A DNA stretch of 64,000 nucleotides from Symsagittifera roscoffensis (GCF_963678635.1 NC_087062.1:96773705-96837704), one strand, 5' to 3'. Counted from the first letter of the stretch, positions 40,310 through 53,571 are shown. The notes: generated by a model from the letters alone, not told the origin. A program made the numbers and translations.

Positions 40310-41262
40310 AGTGTATGTTGGGGCAAAATTGTCCGGGGGATGACCCCCTTGTATTAACATAGGCTATAGAGTATCCGGTCATCCTCCTATGCATTAACAT
40401 GGGGAATATAGTCTACAATGTATTAATATAGGGAATACCGATGTTAAGGTTTTATGATTTGTGTGATGGTGAGATAATGGTGAGAAAAACGGTATTTTGT
40501 GAGTAAATGTTTAATTTTTTTTGCTAAAATTTTGGCGCGCGTTACCTAATGGGTTAACATTTTTGGTGTATTACGTGGGAATAGATGTTCCAGTGAAACA
40601 AAATTGGTCATATTTTCAGATGGTAACATGGTAAGCTTCAGAAAATCGTTCGAAACTTTTTTAAGTTTTACAGGCAAGTATATTTTCATCATGAAAAATT
40701 AATTTATCTTGAAAAATTGAAAAAAAAGAAAGTTTCAGATGGTAAGTTCCGAAAATTTTTTTTGAGAATTATTTAAATTTTACTTGCCAATGTTTTTTTT
40801 GTCTTGAAAAAATCTTTTTATCTTAAAAAATTGCAATGAAAATTCTTTTTGCATGGTAAGTTTTAGATGGTAAGTTTCGACAAAAATTAACGTTCGAGTT
40901 AGTGTATGAGACCATTAACTAATTTATCACAGAATTTTTTTTTTTTCTCGAAAAATCTTTTAACTACTTAATAACTATATTCCCTCAGGTTATCTGGGGA
41001 AAATTTTTAGGAGGAGATTATGTTTGACAGGTTAATTATTCCGCTCCACGGGATATCGGTGGAACCTCGACAACTCCTCGCGGTTGAATTTTTAAATCCC
41101 GCCTAATCTTTAATCCCCACGGTATTTGGAGAACGGATGACAGCTTTAATTTTTTTATATTATTTTTTTAACTTGTTTTTACTTTTTTCACAAAATTATC
41201 TCACGATCATGTGACGGATGCATATTAGTAGTTCCCCACATAGTTATTGAAGCGTGAATTAC
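40310..41262 (+). repeat. R1 repeat, full copy
   Basis: Runs from AGTGTATGTTGGGGCAAAATT to the GCGTGAATT end. It contains imperfect ~120-bp internal repeats starting near 40617, 40737 and 40866, each with AGATGGTAAGTT, and the CCGCTCCACGGGATATCG block near 41039. It starts with AG, like known Polinton ends. 41263-41517 is AT-rich PRO flank without genes. Confidence 0.8.
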
Positions 41263-41517
41263 TTTCTTGAGAGATTAAAAAATTAAATTTCTATTAAAAA
41301 TTGAAATAAATCCAATTAAAATTGCGTAAACTTTTCATTGCAACTAAGATAAAAACATGCAAATTTTTTAAAGTTTGGACCTATCAGATGTTAATATCTA
41401 GTACTTCTTTTTAGATCAACCTGTTCATTTATTCTGTCAAAAATTACATAAATAATCAAACAAATGGTAAAGTAAATTTATTGCAAAAATTTACATTTAC
41501 AATTTAAGAATGTGTTT

Positions 41518-42064
41518 TTAAATAAAATTACTGATAAAATTTAAAACATGCACTTCACGAAGACTTTTCATGAAAAATTTGCGTAAAAACCACACAATTA
41601 TCATTTTTTTGCGGCTTCCGAGGAACCATTTGTCGACACTTTTTTGAGAATCAAAGTAGTAAATTTTAGCCAGTCGAGCGATCATGATCCAGTGTTCTCC
41701 TCTATCATTTCTTGGGGTTGAGTTAATACTTGCAAAAGAGAATTTTGTTAGTTGAGGTAATGTATCATAAGGGTAAGATCCTATGTATTTGAACTGTAGT
41801 TCAGGAATTCTTTCATCAATTCTTTCATAGTGAAATTTATCCACCTTCGCATTTGTTAGCTGATTTACATCTAAAAGAAAGAAATATATAGTTTGATAGT
41901 GGAATTCAGGGTCAAAAAACTAAAGTTATTGACTTACGCGCAATTAGGTATTGAATCAACAAAGTCCCATACACAAAACGTGTGAACTGGAAAAGGTTTC
42001 TGAACACTGGTTCACAGTCTAGATTAAAGAAGTGTCTCGGGTTTTCAGTTAAACAGCATTCTGA
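41518..42064 (-). pseudogene. PRO remnant
   Basis: A 108-residue frame at 41518-41844 with YIGSYPYDTLPQLTKFSF and GEHWIMIARLAKIYY; the DSLG part is shortened by a deletion. Intron GTAAGT near 41936 to TTTTAG near 41872. The upstream exon is cut at 42064, joining MCP. Confidence 0.7.
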
Positions 42065-43047
42065 AATCACTGAGTTAAATCACTGAGTTGGTCATCACTG
42101 CAACAGCTATTTTTCTGATTGAGGCCTTATTGAGACTTTTTTTGGATAAACTGTTTCAGACGAGATGAAATGATAAAGGTTCTTGCTATAGTTCCCATGT
42201 GATTGTTTTTCCAGATTCCATTGCAAGTTTTGATGATTAGGTTCAGGTACAAAAACTCTAATAGGTAAGCAGCGAACACTTAACAGTTTTCAGACTAACA
42301 TTTAGATTATCAGACAGCATGTAAAAGTTAGGTCTAGCTCGAATTAGTATGATTCGAATTTTAGTTTGTGGTAGTAAAATTTCTTAAAAGTAAACAAGTC
42401 AATGGCTAGCCTGCCAAAAAGTGGAAAAGTTATCCCTGATCCTAAAGAATTTGCTATATCAGTGAACAGATAAATATCAAATGTTTTCTAATATTCTTCA
42501 AAACTATATCATGACAAGCAAGTTTTCTTTTGTTACTCAATGCCGACGTGTTGAATTCATTTGATATTTGTGCTTTATGAGCATATAATCCAAAGGCGTT
42601 GTATACCACCGTATTATTAAAATAAACTTCACAAGTGGAGGAAAGAGAATGTAAGAGATTGTTTAAAAAAGTTGAGTAAGTTTGTGGTTCATCATCTGAA
42701 TGTTCCTCCAATTTTGCTTTACGTTCTTTTTTGAAAGCATCAAACAATCTTCCTTTGAATAATTGAAGCTTTAGACTGAGGTGGGTACCACGCATATCCA
42801 AAAAAAGATAACGGTACGTCTCGAATTCAAACCCAAGACTGCTTTCATCTAGAGAAGTACTAGGGAGTCCCTCAGAAACGTTTTGGTACCACGAAAGATA
42901 CGAAAATTCTGAAATAGCAACCTCCCATTCTCCTTTAAGATGTGTTTGTTCCGGTAGAAAATTTGTAAAAGAACTAAGTCTGTTATACAGATAAGAAATA
43001 AAGGAAGCATTAGAAACTATCTCAATAGTAAAAAAAAAACATGACAA
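42065..43047 (-). pseudogene. mCP-MCP deletion fusion
   Basis: The 197-residue frame 42454-43047 begins as mCP (FFTIEIVSNASFISYLYN ... SWYQNVSEG) and switches in frame to MCP (LPSTSLDESSLGFEFET ...) at about 42885. The core gene, most of mCP and the MCP start are missing compared with 55.3-57.6 kb. The rest of MCP (42065-42453) is decayed. Confidence 0.75.
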
Positions 43048-43084
43048 CCGATCAATAGAAATTCAAATTGAAAAATTACTAACC

Positions 43085-43947
43085 TCTAATATGAACCTTT
43101 TCTCAGCTCTTTCTCATAAAGTTTCCCAGAATTTCTTCTTTTTAGAGATCTTGATGTATGTAGCAGTTTTTTGTAGATATTGCCGAAGTTTCAAAAATTT
43201 CGTCTGTAAATTGTGGTTTGTATCCTTTTCGGAACGGAATGTCTTTTTTGACATTTCTAACTCTATCACCAATTTGGAATTTCGGTTTAGTATATTTCTT
43301 GAACGATTTGTTATACAAAATTGATAAAAGATCGCTATTTTTCACATCTCTTGGTTGATAAAAAATCATTATTTAATGCATCTGTTGTTTCACTCTTTGT
43401 TGAGTAAACTTCAATGTCTTTCTCATTGCAACATTTTTTGAAACTTCCCCCGTATTCTGTTCCTTTATCAACCGAAAGTTTTTTCAGGAGTGTTTTTTAA
43501 AAAAAATCACTTTTCTGAAAGCTTGTAGACTGTCTTTAGCCTACTTTGTTTTCATTGTTTGAATTTTAACAAATCTAGAAAAAATAACCACAGCAACTAG
43601 TAAATACTTGACTCCATTGTTTTGACTATCTAACTTATCTACAAAAGCCAAGTCCATACATAAAATTTCATTGATATACTTTGAAAAAGCTTGAAGCCTT
43701 CGGAAACGTCAGATTGGTGGACCAATTACTGGGTTGTAAAACACAACCTGTTTAGTCTTACCTTTTCAGAGTTTGAAAGAGATCCAAGATCCTCTGTCTT
43801 TTGCTCTTTTGCTTTGGCATTCTTGTTAAATACAAATTTAGGTGGAAAATGAGTTGCTCCCAAAAAACTGAAATAAATATCTGGTGGAAAGTCGGTTTTT
43901 TTTTGCTTTAGTGCACACACAAATATACAATAGAGTCTTTTGTGAGT
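43085..43947 (-). pseudogene. INT remnant
   Basis: N-terminal frame at 43726-43989 (KAKEQKTEDLGSLSNSEKVR), then a decayed core with a recognisable second-Asp region, and C terminus at 43142-43369 (DVKNSDLLSILYNKSF, KPKFQIGDRVRNVKKDI, YKPQFTDEIFE). Frameshifts throughout. Confidence 0.7.
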
Positions 43948-44470
43948 AGTATATGACGGGGCAAAATCTTCCGAGGGGATGACCAACATGTATTATTGTA
44001 GGTTGTAGAGTATGCGGTCATACCATTATGTATTAACAAAAGGAGTAGAGACTACAATGTATTAAGATAGGGAAGACCAATGGTAAGGTTCCATGGTTTG
44101 TGTGATGGTAAGATAATGGTAAGAAAAACAATTTTGTTTTGGTTTTTGTGTGAAATCTCTAGTTTTTTCTGGCAAAAGTCTCGGCGCGCGATATCTAATT
44201 GGAAAAAATCAGTTGTTAATTAAGTGTAGATTGGGGAATGAAGGGTTATTAATAAGTTGTGTGGTATATGATAAGTCAATGGTAAGAGATTTTGATAAAA
44301 ACTTTAAATTTTTGTCAGAAAATTTGAAAAAGTTTCAAACAAATTTGAAATCACGTTAGAATTATCTATAATTCGATCTATTTTAATGGATAATCACAGT
44401 TTCTATCTACTTGAAACCATGCTGAAACCTATTGAATCTTCGAAAAATTTTGAAGAGAGAAAAAAATTAA
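43948..44470 (+). repeat. R2 repeat
   Basis: From AGTATATGACGGGGCAAAAT to the GAAACCATGCTGAAACC/AGAGAGAAAAAAATTAAA region bordering PRO. Same orientation and position (between INT and PRO) as 58593-59100; inverted at 31360-31852. One copy, not a pair, lies at each INT/PRO boundary. Confidence 0.8.
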
Positions 44471-44639
44471 ACTACATAAATAATCAAATAATTCACTGTA
44501 TCGTATAGTAAATTTACTGCAAAAATTTACACTTACAAATAAAAAGTGAGCTTTTACATAAAATTACTGATAAAATTCAAAACAAGCACATCACGAACCT
44601 TGTTCAAGATTTTCTGGAAGAATTTAAAAAGAAGAAATG

Positions 44640-45330
44640 CTGAAGAAATTGCGTAAAATTCACACAAAATATCAGTTTTTTTGAGGCTTTCGAGGAACCA
44701 TTCTGCGATACTTTTTTGTCAAAAAGGGGTAATTTGATCCCTTTCTATCCAAAGAATCAGCATAGTAATAATTTTTATACACTCGAATATCATGATACAG
44801 TGTTCTCCTCTATCATTGCTTGGGGCTGAGTTAATAGTTGGAAAAGAGTCTTTTGTTAGTTGAGGTACTTTATCAGAGGGGTAAGATCCCATGTACTTGA
44901 ACATGAGTTCAGGAATTCTTTCAATATTTTGCAGAAGGGAAAAGTTATCCACCTTTGCAATTGATATGTGATTTGAATCTAAAACAAGAGAATATATTGT
45001 TTGATATTGTAACTCAGGGTAAAAAAAGCTAAAATTATTAACTTACGCGCAATTAGGTATTGAATCAGCAAAGTCCCATTCACAAAACTTCTGAGCTGGA
45101 CAACTGTTATAGAACACTGGTTCAGAGTGTAGTTTGAAGAAGTGTCTCCGGTTTTCAATTAAACAGCATTCATTATCTGCTTTTTTGGAGATTTTGGTCT
45201 GAAGAATTTCAAAATAGATAGTACAGAGACAATAACGATGGAAAGTAACAAAAAAGTTCCAAAATTTTATAGAAACCCGAAAACTCACAAAAAATAAACA
45301 TTTCATCGAGAGTTCCGAATTTGTCATTTG
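44640..45330 (-). pseudogene. PRO remnant
   Basis: 44719-44952 has YMGSYPSDKVPQLTKDSF and GEHCIMI (catalytic-His neighbour Trp replaced by Cys). Intron donor near 45044. Upstream exon 45043-45327 with NECCLIENRRHFF and a hydrophobic segment. Confidence 0.7.
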
Positions 45331-46562
45331 AATGTTTGATAGTCTTCACCCAAGACTATCACTTCCGTTACTTGCTCCAAGCTTTCTCCAGCAAGTTCTG
45401 GATAATGCAACTGTTCAGCTGCATTCTGTATTGAATTCAAGTCGAAAACTAGATTATAGTGGTTTTGAAAATCTTCCAAAGAAAGAACTAGAAAATCTTC
45501 GTTAAATTGCATTGCTTTCCTTGTGGTAACATAGGGGCGACAAGGAGAAGTTGTATCTAATGAAATAATTTCTGTTCCTTCCCCGAGTAACTCTAAGCTC
45601 TCTCAAATGAAATTGTTGATAAATGAAATGATTTTTCGTGAAAAGATCACGCAACAGCTGAAATTGTATTCATTTCAACAGCTATTCTTCTGATTGGGAC
45701 TTTTTTAAAAACGTTTTCAACGATAAAGTGGTTTTGACGAAATGGAATGATTTAGTTTCTTGCTATGGTTTCCATGTAATTGTATTGAACAGGTTCCCTT
45801 TCTAGATTCCATCGCAAGTTTTGATGATTAGGTTCAGGTACTAAAATTTTTCTATTAAACAGCGAACAATCATCAATTGTCAGACTAATATTTGGGTTAT
45901 CAGACATTAAAAATTAGGTCTAGCACGAATTACTTTAATTCTACTTTTGGTTTTTCAACAAGTAAACAAGTCAATGGCTAGCCTGCCATAAGCTGAAAAA
46001 GTTATCCCTGATCTTAATGAATTTGTTCTATCAGTGAACGGATACATATCTAATGCTTCTGGTTATTTTTCGAAACTATATCCGTGACAATCAAGTATTC
46101 TTTTATTACTCACTGCCGAGTTGAATTCGTTCGATATTCGTGTTTCATGATGTTATAATCCATGGGTAATGTAAACCAATGTATTAAAAAATAAACTTCA
46201 TAATTTGAGAATAGAGAATGTTGTAGATTGTTTACATAAGTTGAGTAAGTTTGCGGTTCCTCATCTTAATCTTCCTCCGATTGGCCTTTATGTTCAGCTT
46301 TTTCTTTTTTGAAAGCATCAAACAGTCTTCCTATGAGTAATTGGAGCTCTAAACTGAAGTGTGTATCACACATATCGAAATACAGGTTACGATCTGTCTC
46401 AAATTCAAACTCAATACTGCTTTCACCTAGAAAAGTACTGGGAAATAATTTTTGAGTGTAAGATGAAATAATTGTTTCCAAAACAGAGACTTTATCAAAA
46501 ATCTCCAAAGAAGAATTTTTAAAAGCTCCGTACGGCAAATGACTATTTAGATTTACACTCAT
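45331..46562 (-). pseudogene. MCP remnant, nearly full length
   Basis: N-terminal frame 46266-46562 (MSVNLNSHLPYGAFKNSSLE; FETDRNLYFDMCDTHFSLELQL), decayed centre, C-terminal frame 45324-45512 (HYPELAGESLEQVTEVIVLG). Confidence 0.75.
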
Positions 46563-46574
46563 TTTATCTTGTCA

Positions 46575-47157
46575 AAAGGTGAATGCAGTTGTTCCAAGAA
46601 TTTGTGCAAGAGCACAAAAAGTCTTCCACGTTGTCTTGCATGTCCACGAAAAATAGGAAATTTAGCTGAACTTTGAGCAACCATTTCGTGTGAAGTATAA
46701 ATCAAAAATGATTATCCGATATCTTGTGAAACAAGAGAACAACTCGTGTAATTCCTACGGACACAAAATGATTTTTTTCACCTGTAGTATCCCTTAGTTA
46801 TATTTTTATGTTGTGGGAAGAATTTTATCTATTTATACACAAATTCCGTTATATTAATATTTTTGTGCACCTATACGTTTTCGAACTTTGTCATTCATGG
46901 CTACAACTATCACAACAATACTTAGATACTATCCAGGTTCAATATGCATCGGTTGAGTTTTTCTGTTTTCTTCAGGATTTTCTCACCTGTCTACGAAAGT
47001 AAACTTTCCCTCAGTAACGTTTTGGTACAATGAAGAGTACGATATTTCTGAAAAAGCAAGCTCTCTTTCTCCCGTTTAATGTATTTGTTCCGGTAGAAGG
47101 TTTGTAAAACAACAAAGACTATTATTTGGATAATATTTAAAAGACGCATCAGAAAGA
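46575..47157 (-). pseudogene. Core and mCP remnants truncated by a B-type LTR
   Basis: A short core remnant (46575-46700) and mCP pieces including the region near MNDKVRKRIG (about 46870-46910), with internal deletions. The mCP N-terminal part stops at 47157 where the LTR begins. The same arrangement, interrupted at the same place, recurs at 62930-63755. Confidence 0.65.
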
Positions 47158-48048
47158 CGTAACAGTCGCCTACTTGAGTCACATATGGGGTTAAAGAAAA
47201 ATAGGCCCTATAAGCATTGGAACAAGAACCAGGGACATTATCTCTTCGGTTTTTCTACCTCAAGCGGTCGGAGCCAATTCGGTTCACTTGCGACATGAGA
47301 CTAAAAATCCTTGTTACAGCTAAAACGCTACTACCAAAGTACACCCCCCCCCCCAATCTAGAAAACAAAAAATCTTTCCCATACCCAGGTCTCAAAATAC
47401 CTAAAACACGCGAAAGCCGTTAAAAACAGGATCGGAACATTCCGTAGAGTTACTTTTTATTGGACAGTGGAGCTTTGATCCATTTCAGATGGATCAACCT
47501 TAAGCTTTCCTTACCTCAACAAAACAATAAAAAACACACTCAAGAGTTTAAATTGGGTACTCACATACCGGCAAACTCTCTATAAATGAGCAACTGTATT
47601 GATAAGTAACTCTAGAATAATTGGGTAATCAATTTTGCCTTGAGGAGTTCTAAATGAGTGAGTTTTAGCTTGATAAAAAAGTTTTGGGTCTGGACCGTTG
47701 GAAAACTTCGGTTGTCCACATCTCCACGGAAGGTTCACACTGCTCTGGTCCACCACTGATCTGCTTTCTTCTCTACTCGCGATCACTCTGGCTCCTGTCA
47801 AGAATTTGACAGCTCTACTCTCGTACAATCTTATATCTGAAAATTGCGAAAAGCTTTTTCCCGATGTTTTTCGACTACTTTTCTGCGATTAAAGTTCGGT
47901 TCTTCTCAATTCTTTCTGATCTTTTTTTATTTATTGCGAGAAACTTGAGCATGACATGTTGAATTCTAATCTTTGAAAAATTTCGTTTCGCCCAAAATGT
48001 CTTTTGCGTTGCTCAATTTCAAACTTTCAAATATGACCGACTGGCACA
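47158..48048 (-). repeat. LTR of retroelement B
   Basis: Starts CGTAACAGTCG (first base changed from the usual T) and ends GGCACA. About 80% like the A LTRs. 48049-48464 is the 3' untranslated region matching A 1053-1446, without a gene. Confidence 0.85.
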
Positions 48049-48464
48049 TACTACCCGGACTCAAGCTCGATGTCCTCATCGCGTGTCACTGTCTGACAAT
48101 GAGCACTTTGCGTGCTTGAGTGCGTCTCAAGAAACAGTGCCAGTGGTAATTTACAGAAGTTTGCAGCAGATTTAACTCTATCTACACCCCAAAATTCACA
48201 GCCATCCAAAACTGTCACACTATCACTAAACAGCAATCAAAATCTGCATGTGAGTTCCAGCTTTATAAGTTAATCATTAAAACTTCTTTTCTCGAAAAAT
48301 TTCAAGCAGCACTTTGATTTATATAAAAGATATAGTTTACTAATAACAATTTTTTGGTTTTTTCAACATTTCTTTTCCGTGACCTCAGATTTCATCCGAG
48401 TTCACACTCAAGTCCCTTTTTCCTTCCCGCTCAAGACACAATAATCCGAAACTGAGCATCTTGC

Positions 48465-49822
48465 TCACTTGGTGCTCCTCACCCTTGAGGTGCTGGGCCC
48501 TGAAGCACTCGACACTGTAATCTGTCTCGGCAGCTCTTCCTCATCGTCGGAAATGATCATGATCTGCTCCCAAGCCTTTAGTTGTTTGTATGATCGCATC
48601 CACTCCCTCTGCTCTTGTAATCTCTTCACCTGGTTTGGCAAAACCTTCACCTTGGACTCTATGTTCAAGCAAATTGAGTTATGCAAGCTCAGGCTCACAC
48701 TCTTCGCCAAGTCTTCCCCCAAAAATTGACTCTCTCGCCCTGGTTTTATCTCTAGACACTCTACCAACTCTCTTCCAACCCCTAGTGATTGCATTACAAT
48801 GGGTCAGCAAGGGTCTCTTGAAGGTCTCCGGCCCCATCTCAGCCAGGAACAGTCAATATTCTTTTTGATGTTTCTTCATGTCATCCTTCGTCACTGCGTA
48901 TAGCCAAGACGTCAACATCGCTCGAAACCAAGGTAAGAATCTTATGCGGCTCCACATGTTCCTCACCTCCATATGTATAGAGAATACTTTGCACGCAGTC
49001 TCAAACAACAGTCTCCTGCTATAGTCGATAGCATGTATCGATTCCACCGTCGGTGCCCTCGACTCCGGATACTTCGTCACACTCTCTTCAATCTACCGCA
49101 ACGCCGGCATTGAGCTCACTACTAGCAGGGTGACCTTCTGATGATGATCGGGTAACCCAATTGACCGAGTCTCTTCCACGTCCCATATCAAGCAGAGGTT
49201 CGAGTGCTCCGGATACCACACCGTCTGTGCCAAACAGTGGCACGGACATTCTGCATGTGTGAGGTTGATACTCCGGAGGTTGCGCTCTCCCGAAGCTTCC
49301 TACAGAGGTTCAAGCTCCATCATCTTCTTATGTGTTACATCATTCGCTTCGATGGCTGGGGCATTATTCAGTTTTCCTGATCGAGTTTTGTTTTTCGAAA
49401 TCACTCGCGTTTTCTTCTTTCAAGCCCAAAAGCTCCTCCCCGCAGATCTCACTCAAGTGTTCTCTATGGTCCCCTGATACAGCTCCCAGGATATTTCTCA
49501 ACAGTCTGTGCGAGTGATGCGACATTCGAGCCAGGCGTACGCACTTGGGTATTGAGAAGGCTTTGTCGATCAGTATCCTCTGACTGGACACCTCCACTAT
49601 CCATGTGTGTAATGGATCGTGGCTTCCACACAGGTTGGCCACCACCGATCTCACCAAGGACTTCGCGTTCACTGGCAAACTATAAGCTCCGCTCACGGGA
49701 AACCCCATTTCCGCCTCCAGACCAATCTCCCAACCTCCGATGTGTTTTTGGGTTATTTGCAACACCCCAGACCACGACTTCACACTCAACGCTGTCACCA
49801 AGGCGCACTCGGATTCTAGCAT
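48465..49822 (-). pseudogene. B homologue of the A accessory C-terminal segments
   Basis: Frames 48465-48794, 48853-49080 and 49364-49822 correspond in order to A 1447-2834, including LVTALSVKSW, RLARMSHHSHRLL and the SDDEEELPRQ tail. The centre (about 49080-49364) has stops but keeps the Cys/His patch region in degraded form. Confidence 0.7.
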
Positions 49823-49958
49823 ATCTAGCGATTATAGATTATAAGGTACACATCCTCGAGAGGAACACCAACGAGCTTGCTATGTTCACAGTAGTACTCG
49901 TATAACACTCGGGGACTATCTAAATCTCGCTTTTCTCCATCTCCTTGATGTCACCAAA

Positions 49959-51002
49959 TCAAGTGGCTAAGTCTTTCTTCTGAAAGGACTGTATCCTGGC
50001 AGAGGATCGCCCATCGCAAGAATGCTCACCACCTCCACATGCCAGGTCTAGACAATTAACGGGTTCCATCTTCTCTGCTGATTTGTCTGGCTTGCTCGTT
50101 GTTTCTTCCGACTCTTTACAATGGGGTAGGATCAAGTTGTGTATCACATTCAAGTTCTACAGGTCCTAACTTTTCATTGGTGACAGTCTCACTCGCTCCG
50201 TGAACTCTTCAATTAAATTTGCTTGGGAATGCGGACAGCAGGAAGGCCGCAGCAGCTTCCAAACCGTCCCCATATTCGTAATCAACATTCCATTTCCCAT
50301 CTTCAATTCTACCCTCTTAATCGAGCGCCGTACGCTGATCACTTCTGGTATCTTCTCAAGTGTCAGGCCTAGGCTCGGCCTTTCCCTTCCTACTGGGTCA
50401 TTCACAATTATCTACTCTGTCCAGAACGTCAACAACTCTGCCACTTCATAATTCATGTACGCATTCTCGGCCTCCGAATCCAAGAAAGGGTTGTATGCTA
50501 TACCCATTACTCCAGACACATACTGATACTCTCCCCGCTTTGTGGGTTTCGAGTATTCTTCAACTCGGGCCAAAATACGATGCACATCAAGCCCCACCTC
50601 AAACTTCTTGTTGCAGAATCTGCGTATTTCATCAAGCTTCACGTGGTTCTCTAGAGACTGCCTCGAGCTATTCTCTTTCCCGATTCCAGTACTCGGGTAT
50701 AAATTCAGGATGACCGTAGAGATTGGCCTCCCCATAGTCTTGCTTCCCGTCGCCCTTTGGTGACACTTTTGGACACCACTGTCGGTTATCACAAAAATGA
50801 TCCATCTTAAGAAGCAAGTAGTATCCTTTCTTCTGGCCAGACTCAAGCCCGAGTTATCTCTGACAACATGCTGCACTATCGATAAAACTGTAGACTCTTG
50901 TTGCCCAGCTTCACTTTTTCGTGCGATTTCAACACTTCTAGCGCTACTCCCACCAAATTTCACGCAAATTTTAACTGTCCTGTTATTCTGACTCTCATTT
51001 TT
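49959..51002 (-). pseudogene. B homologue of the A middle accessory segment
   Basis: Frames 49959-50153 (CGGGEHSCDGRS), 50166-50405 and 50412-50963 match A 2897-3958 in order. Its 5' end at about 51002 is joined to mCP sequence. Confidence 0.75.
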
Positions 51003-51427
51003 GCGCTGTGGAAAGAGTTTTTTTTTTAATTTTTTAAAATGTAGATGCGCAAAGGATTGATAACTCCTGTACTGTCCTGTAGATACTATGTCTCATTTTT
51101 TCATTTTGGAAATGAAAGGAATACAAAGCAGTTAAGGGGTTTTTGTATCGCCTACTATATTATATTCTTTAATATCACTATAAATCATTAGGGAATGTAT
51201 TCTTATAAGGTCGTAAGAGTACTGGAGATAAGACGGTTCTTTTCTTTTCATTATAACTCCTGTCTGATTTTGCTCTAAATCACAACCAAAAATGTGACCC
51301 AAATCAGAATTTTGATTTTTTAAACACTGATTGATCCTCAGGTTAAATAATGGCATTTTTTTGTGTAATCTTATCTAGTAATACATAATTTCTCACCCAT
51401 CTACGAAAGTAAACTTTCCCTCAGTAA
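51003..51427 (-). pseudogene. mCP fragment inside retroelement B
   Basis: 425 bp absent from A at the same site. The frame 51132-51356 contains DLGHIFGCDLEQNQTGV and GDTKTP, matching mCP. It runs in the same direction as the retroelement genes, splitting one of them; retroelement similarity resumes at 51428. Confidence 0.85.
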
Positions 51428-53571
51428 CGAGGCTGTTCTCATTGCTTCCTCGAAATACTCCCAAGTTCGCCCCAGCTAGTTCTTCAACTCTAACTTATTA
51501 TTCTCAGCTTTCTGTTGGGTAGCCCAACGACGACAATTGCGGGACATTCCGCTGTCAAGTTTGTCCAGGCACATCTCGAGTTCTTTCATGCTCTCCAGAG
51601 CCACCCACCAAGGTCGAGCGGTGTTCCTCGTCGCATTTTTCTCAGGAGGATTGCTTGTCACTTGTTTCCAGTGCCCTGGTGTTGGCTCGAGAGCTATTAT
51701 TTGCCAACGTCCACCTCCCACGTTGGTCCACTCGTCGAACCCCTTTTTGTGTTTGCTTTCTGAGGTCTGAATTCCTCTTGCGTTTTCAAGGACGTCGAGA
51801 CTTCCATTCCTCTCATCACCTCGCCCAACTTCCGTGGTGCGGAGCTGCCTTATAAGCCCTTGCCTTACATCGCGCTAGAATCATGGGAGCCGTCTCCTTC
51901 AGGTTCCTCCCCGAGACCGCGTCCGCCGAGGGACTCGCTTCTCCTTTTCTTCTGTCTCTCTTCTCCTTTTCCAAGACTCTATTCTTTTACTTGGAGGCGT
52001 CGCCACCAACGACAAGGATTCGACTTCTCTATCCAAGTCCGGTTTCTCCAGCTCTTGCCTTCACTTTCACGAGCCTTAGAAATTTTAATACTTTTAATTA
52101 TATTACTAGTCCTTTTCTTATCATCCCTAACCCTTTTGTCATCAGTTTTTTTATTCAGAATAGAGCTATCTTTACATGCGTCAGCTTTGGTCTTCTGTTT
52201 CGGTTCCCTCAGGCTGATCATTTTCTCTGGTAGCTCCTTTCTTGCTTTTTCATCTATGCCGGTACCCCTCAAGACAGGCTCCCTGAACTTCACCACCGTA
52301 TTCCACAACTCCTCTTTGAAATCCTCCACCTCACTTCGCCATCCACTCTCTGGCTAATCTCGCTCAAGAAATCTTGTCACGTCTTCTCTTCAAGTGTTTT
52401 CGGGAACATCCACTTATTACCTTCGAAAGCGTTCTTCTTGCATTCCTCAGTACTCAAGAGTATCATCCCGATGTTAGAGGTCTCGCTCGCCAAGGGCAGT
52501 TCCTGATATTTGAGAGGGGATCCCATGGGTGGGCTGGCCGTGTTCGCCCAGTTGATTCCACTTAAGACTTGCAACAGCTCATGCGCGGTGAAATCTCTTT
52601 CAGCTGGGTCCTGCTCTAGCGTATTTCCCACCTCCATTTCTAATTCCACTTCACTGAGGGTCTCATTCACGCTCTCCCCTTGCCCTGACTCAGCCTGTTC
52701 TTTCTCTAGTGCTTCTCTGAATCTGTTCTCTACGTGGTGGCTTCTTTTATCTTCAGGGATGCCCACCGATAAGTATAAGGGGGTTGATGGGTCCAGCTTC
52801 TTATATTCAGTGAACGCTTCATATATGGGACCTCTCGCGTCAAGCTTCTTTTCCTTTTGTCTCAGCTCTTGCTACTCCAATCCGTAGGGCGCTCGGTATT
52901 TCCTCGTGGCGAACTTCATCTCATCTTTAAGAGCAATGTGTCCCTCCTTCACGATAATTCTTTCATCGTCCCAAATCGGCAGCTTATTCTCGAGCTCAGC
53001 CTCCTCGAAGTTCCTCTAGATGTCCCCGACCTCGAACATCGGGTGCATCGAGCCTCTCATTTTCTTTGCCTGCTTCGTCCACGAGTTTAATTTGATGTCA
53101 CATGCGTCGAAATCACAGGTGATGTCACTGCGGCTGAGTATCCAATGAAAAAGGGATCCCAACCGTCCATAAACTCTATTTGCTGCTTTTCCACAGTGGC
53201 TCTTGCGTGTAGGGACGGTACTACCAAAGGGCTGTTCATCACCAGGGTCATTATTCTGACCATTGGGAATTCATGGACGATACTAGGCAGAACTTCTCAC
53301 TCAAATTTCATTTCCAACTGTTTTTTCACCAATTCAAAACTCCCTTTTCACGCCGGGATTCTCAAGACTTCTCCCTTGTCCCCTGCCACGGGATTCAAGT
53401 TCCAGAACTTGGGGTAGTCATCGATTGCACCTTCACGTTAGCCCCCGTTTCTGCACTGCAGTTGTCCGCGGAAATTGAATACCATCAGCTGTGGGTCCTT
53501 CACTTTCCCGAAGAAGACCGTGTCGCTCGTTCGCGCTCTCAACTCTTCTTGCCTACATCAGTTCAGCGCCC
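51428..53571 (-). pseudogene. B homologue of A accessory segments, upstream part
   Basis: Frames 51476-51721, 51979-52329 and 52377-52766 match A 3958-5660, with further decayed similarity to A about 6109 up to the truncation point. Conserved pieces: ARPWWVALES, RRWATQQKAE, GTGIDEKARKELPEK, NETLSEVELEMEVGN. Confidence 0.75.
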
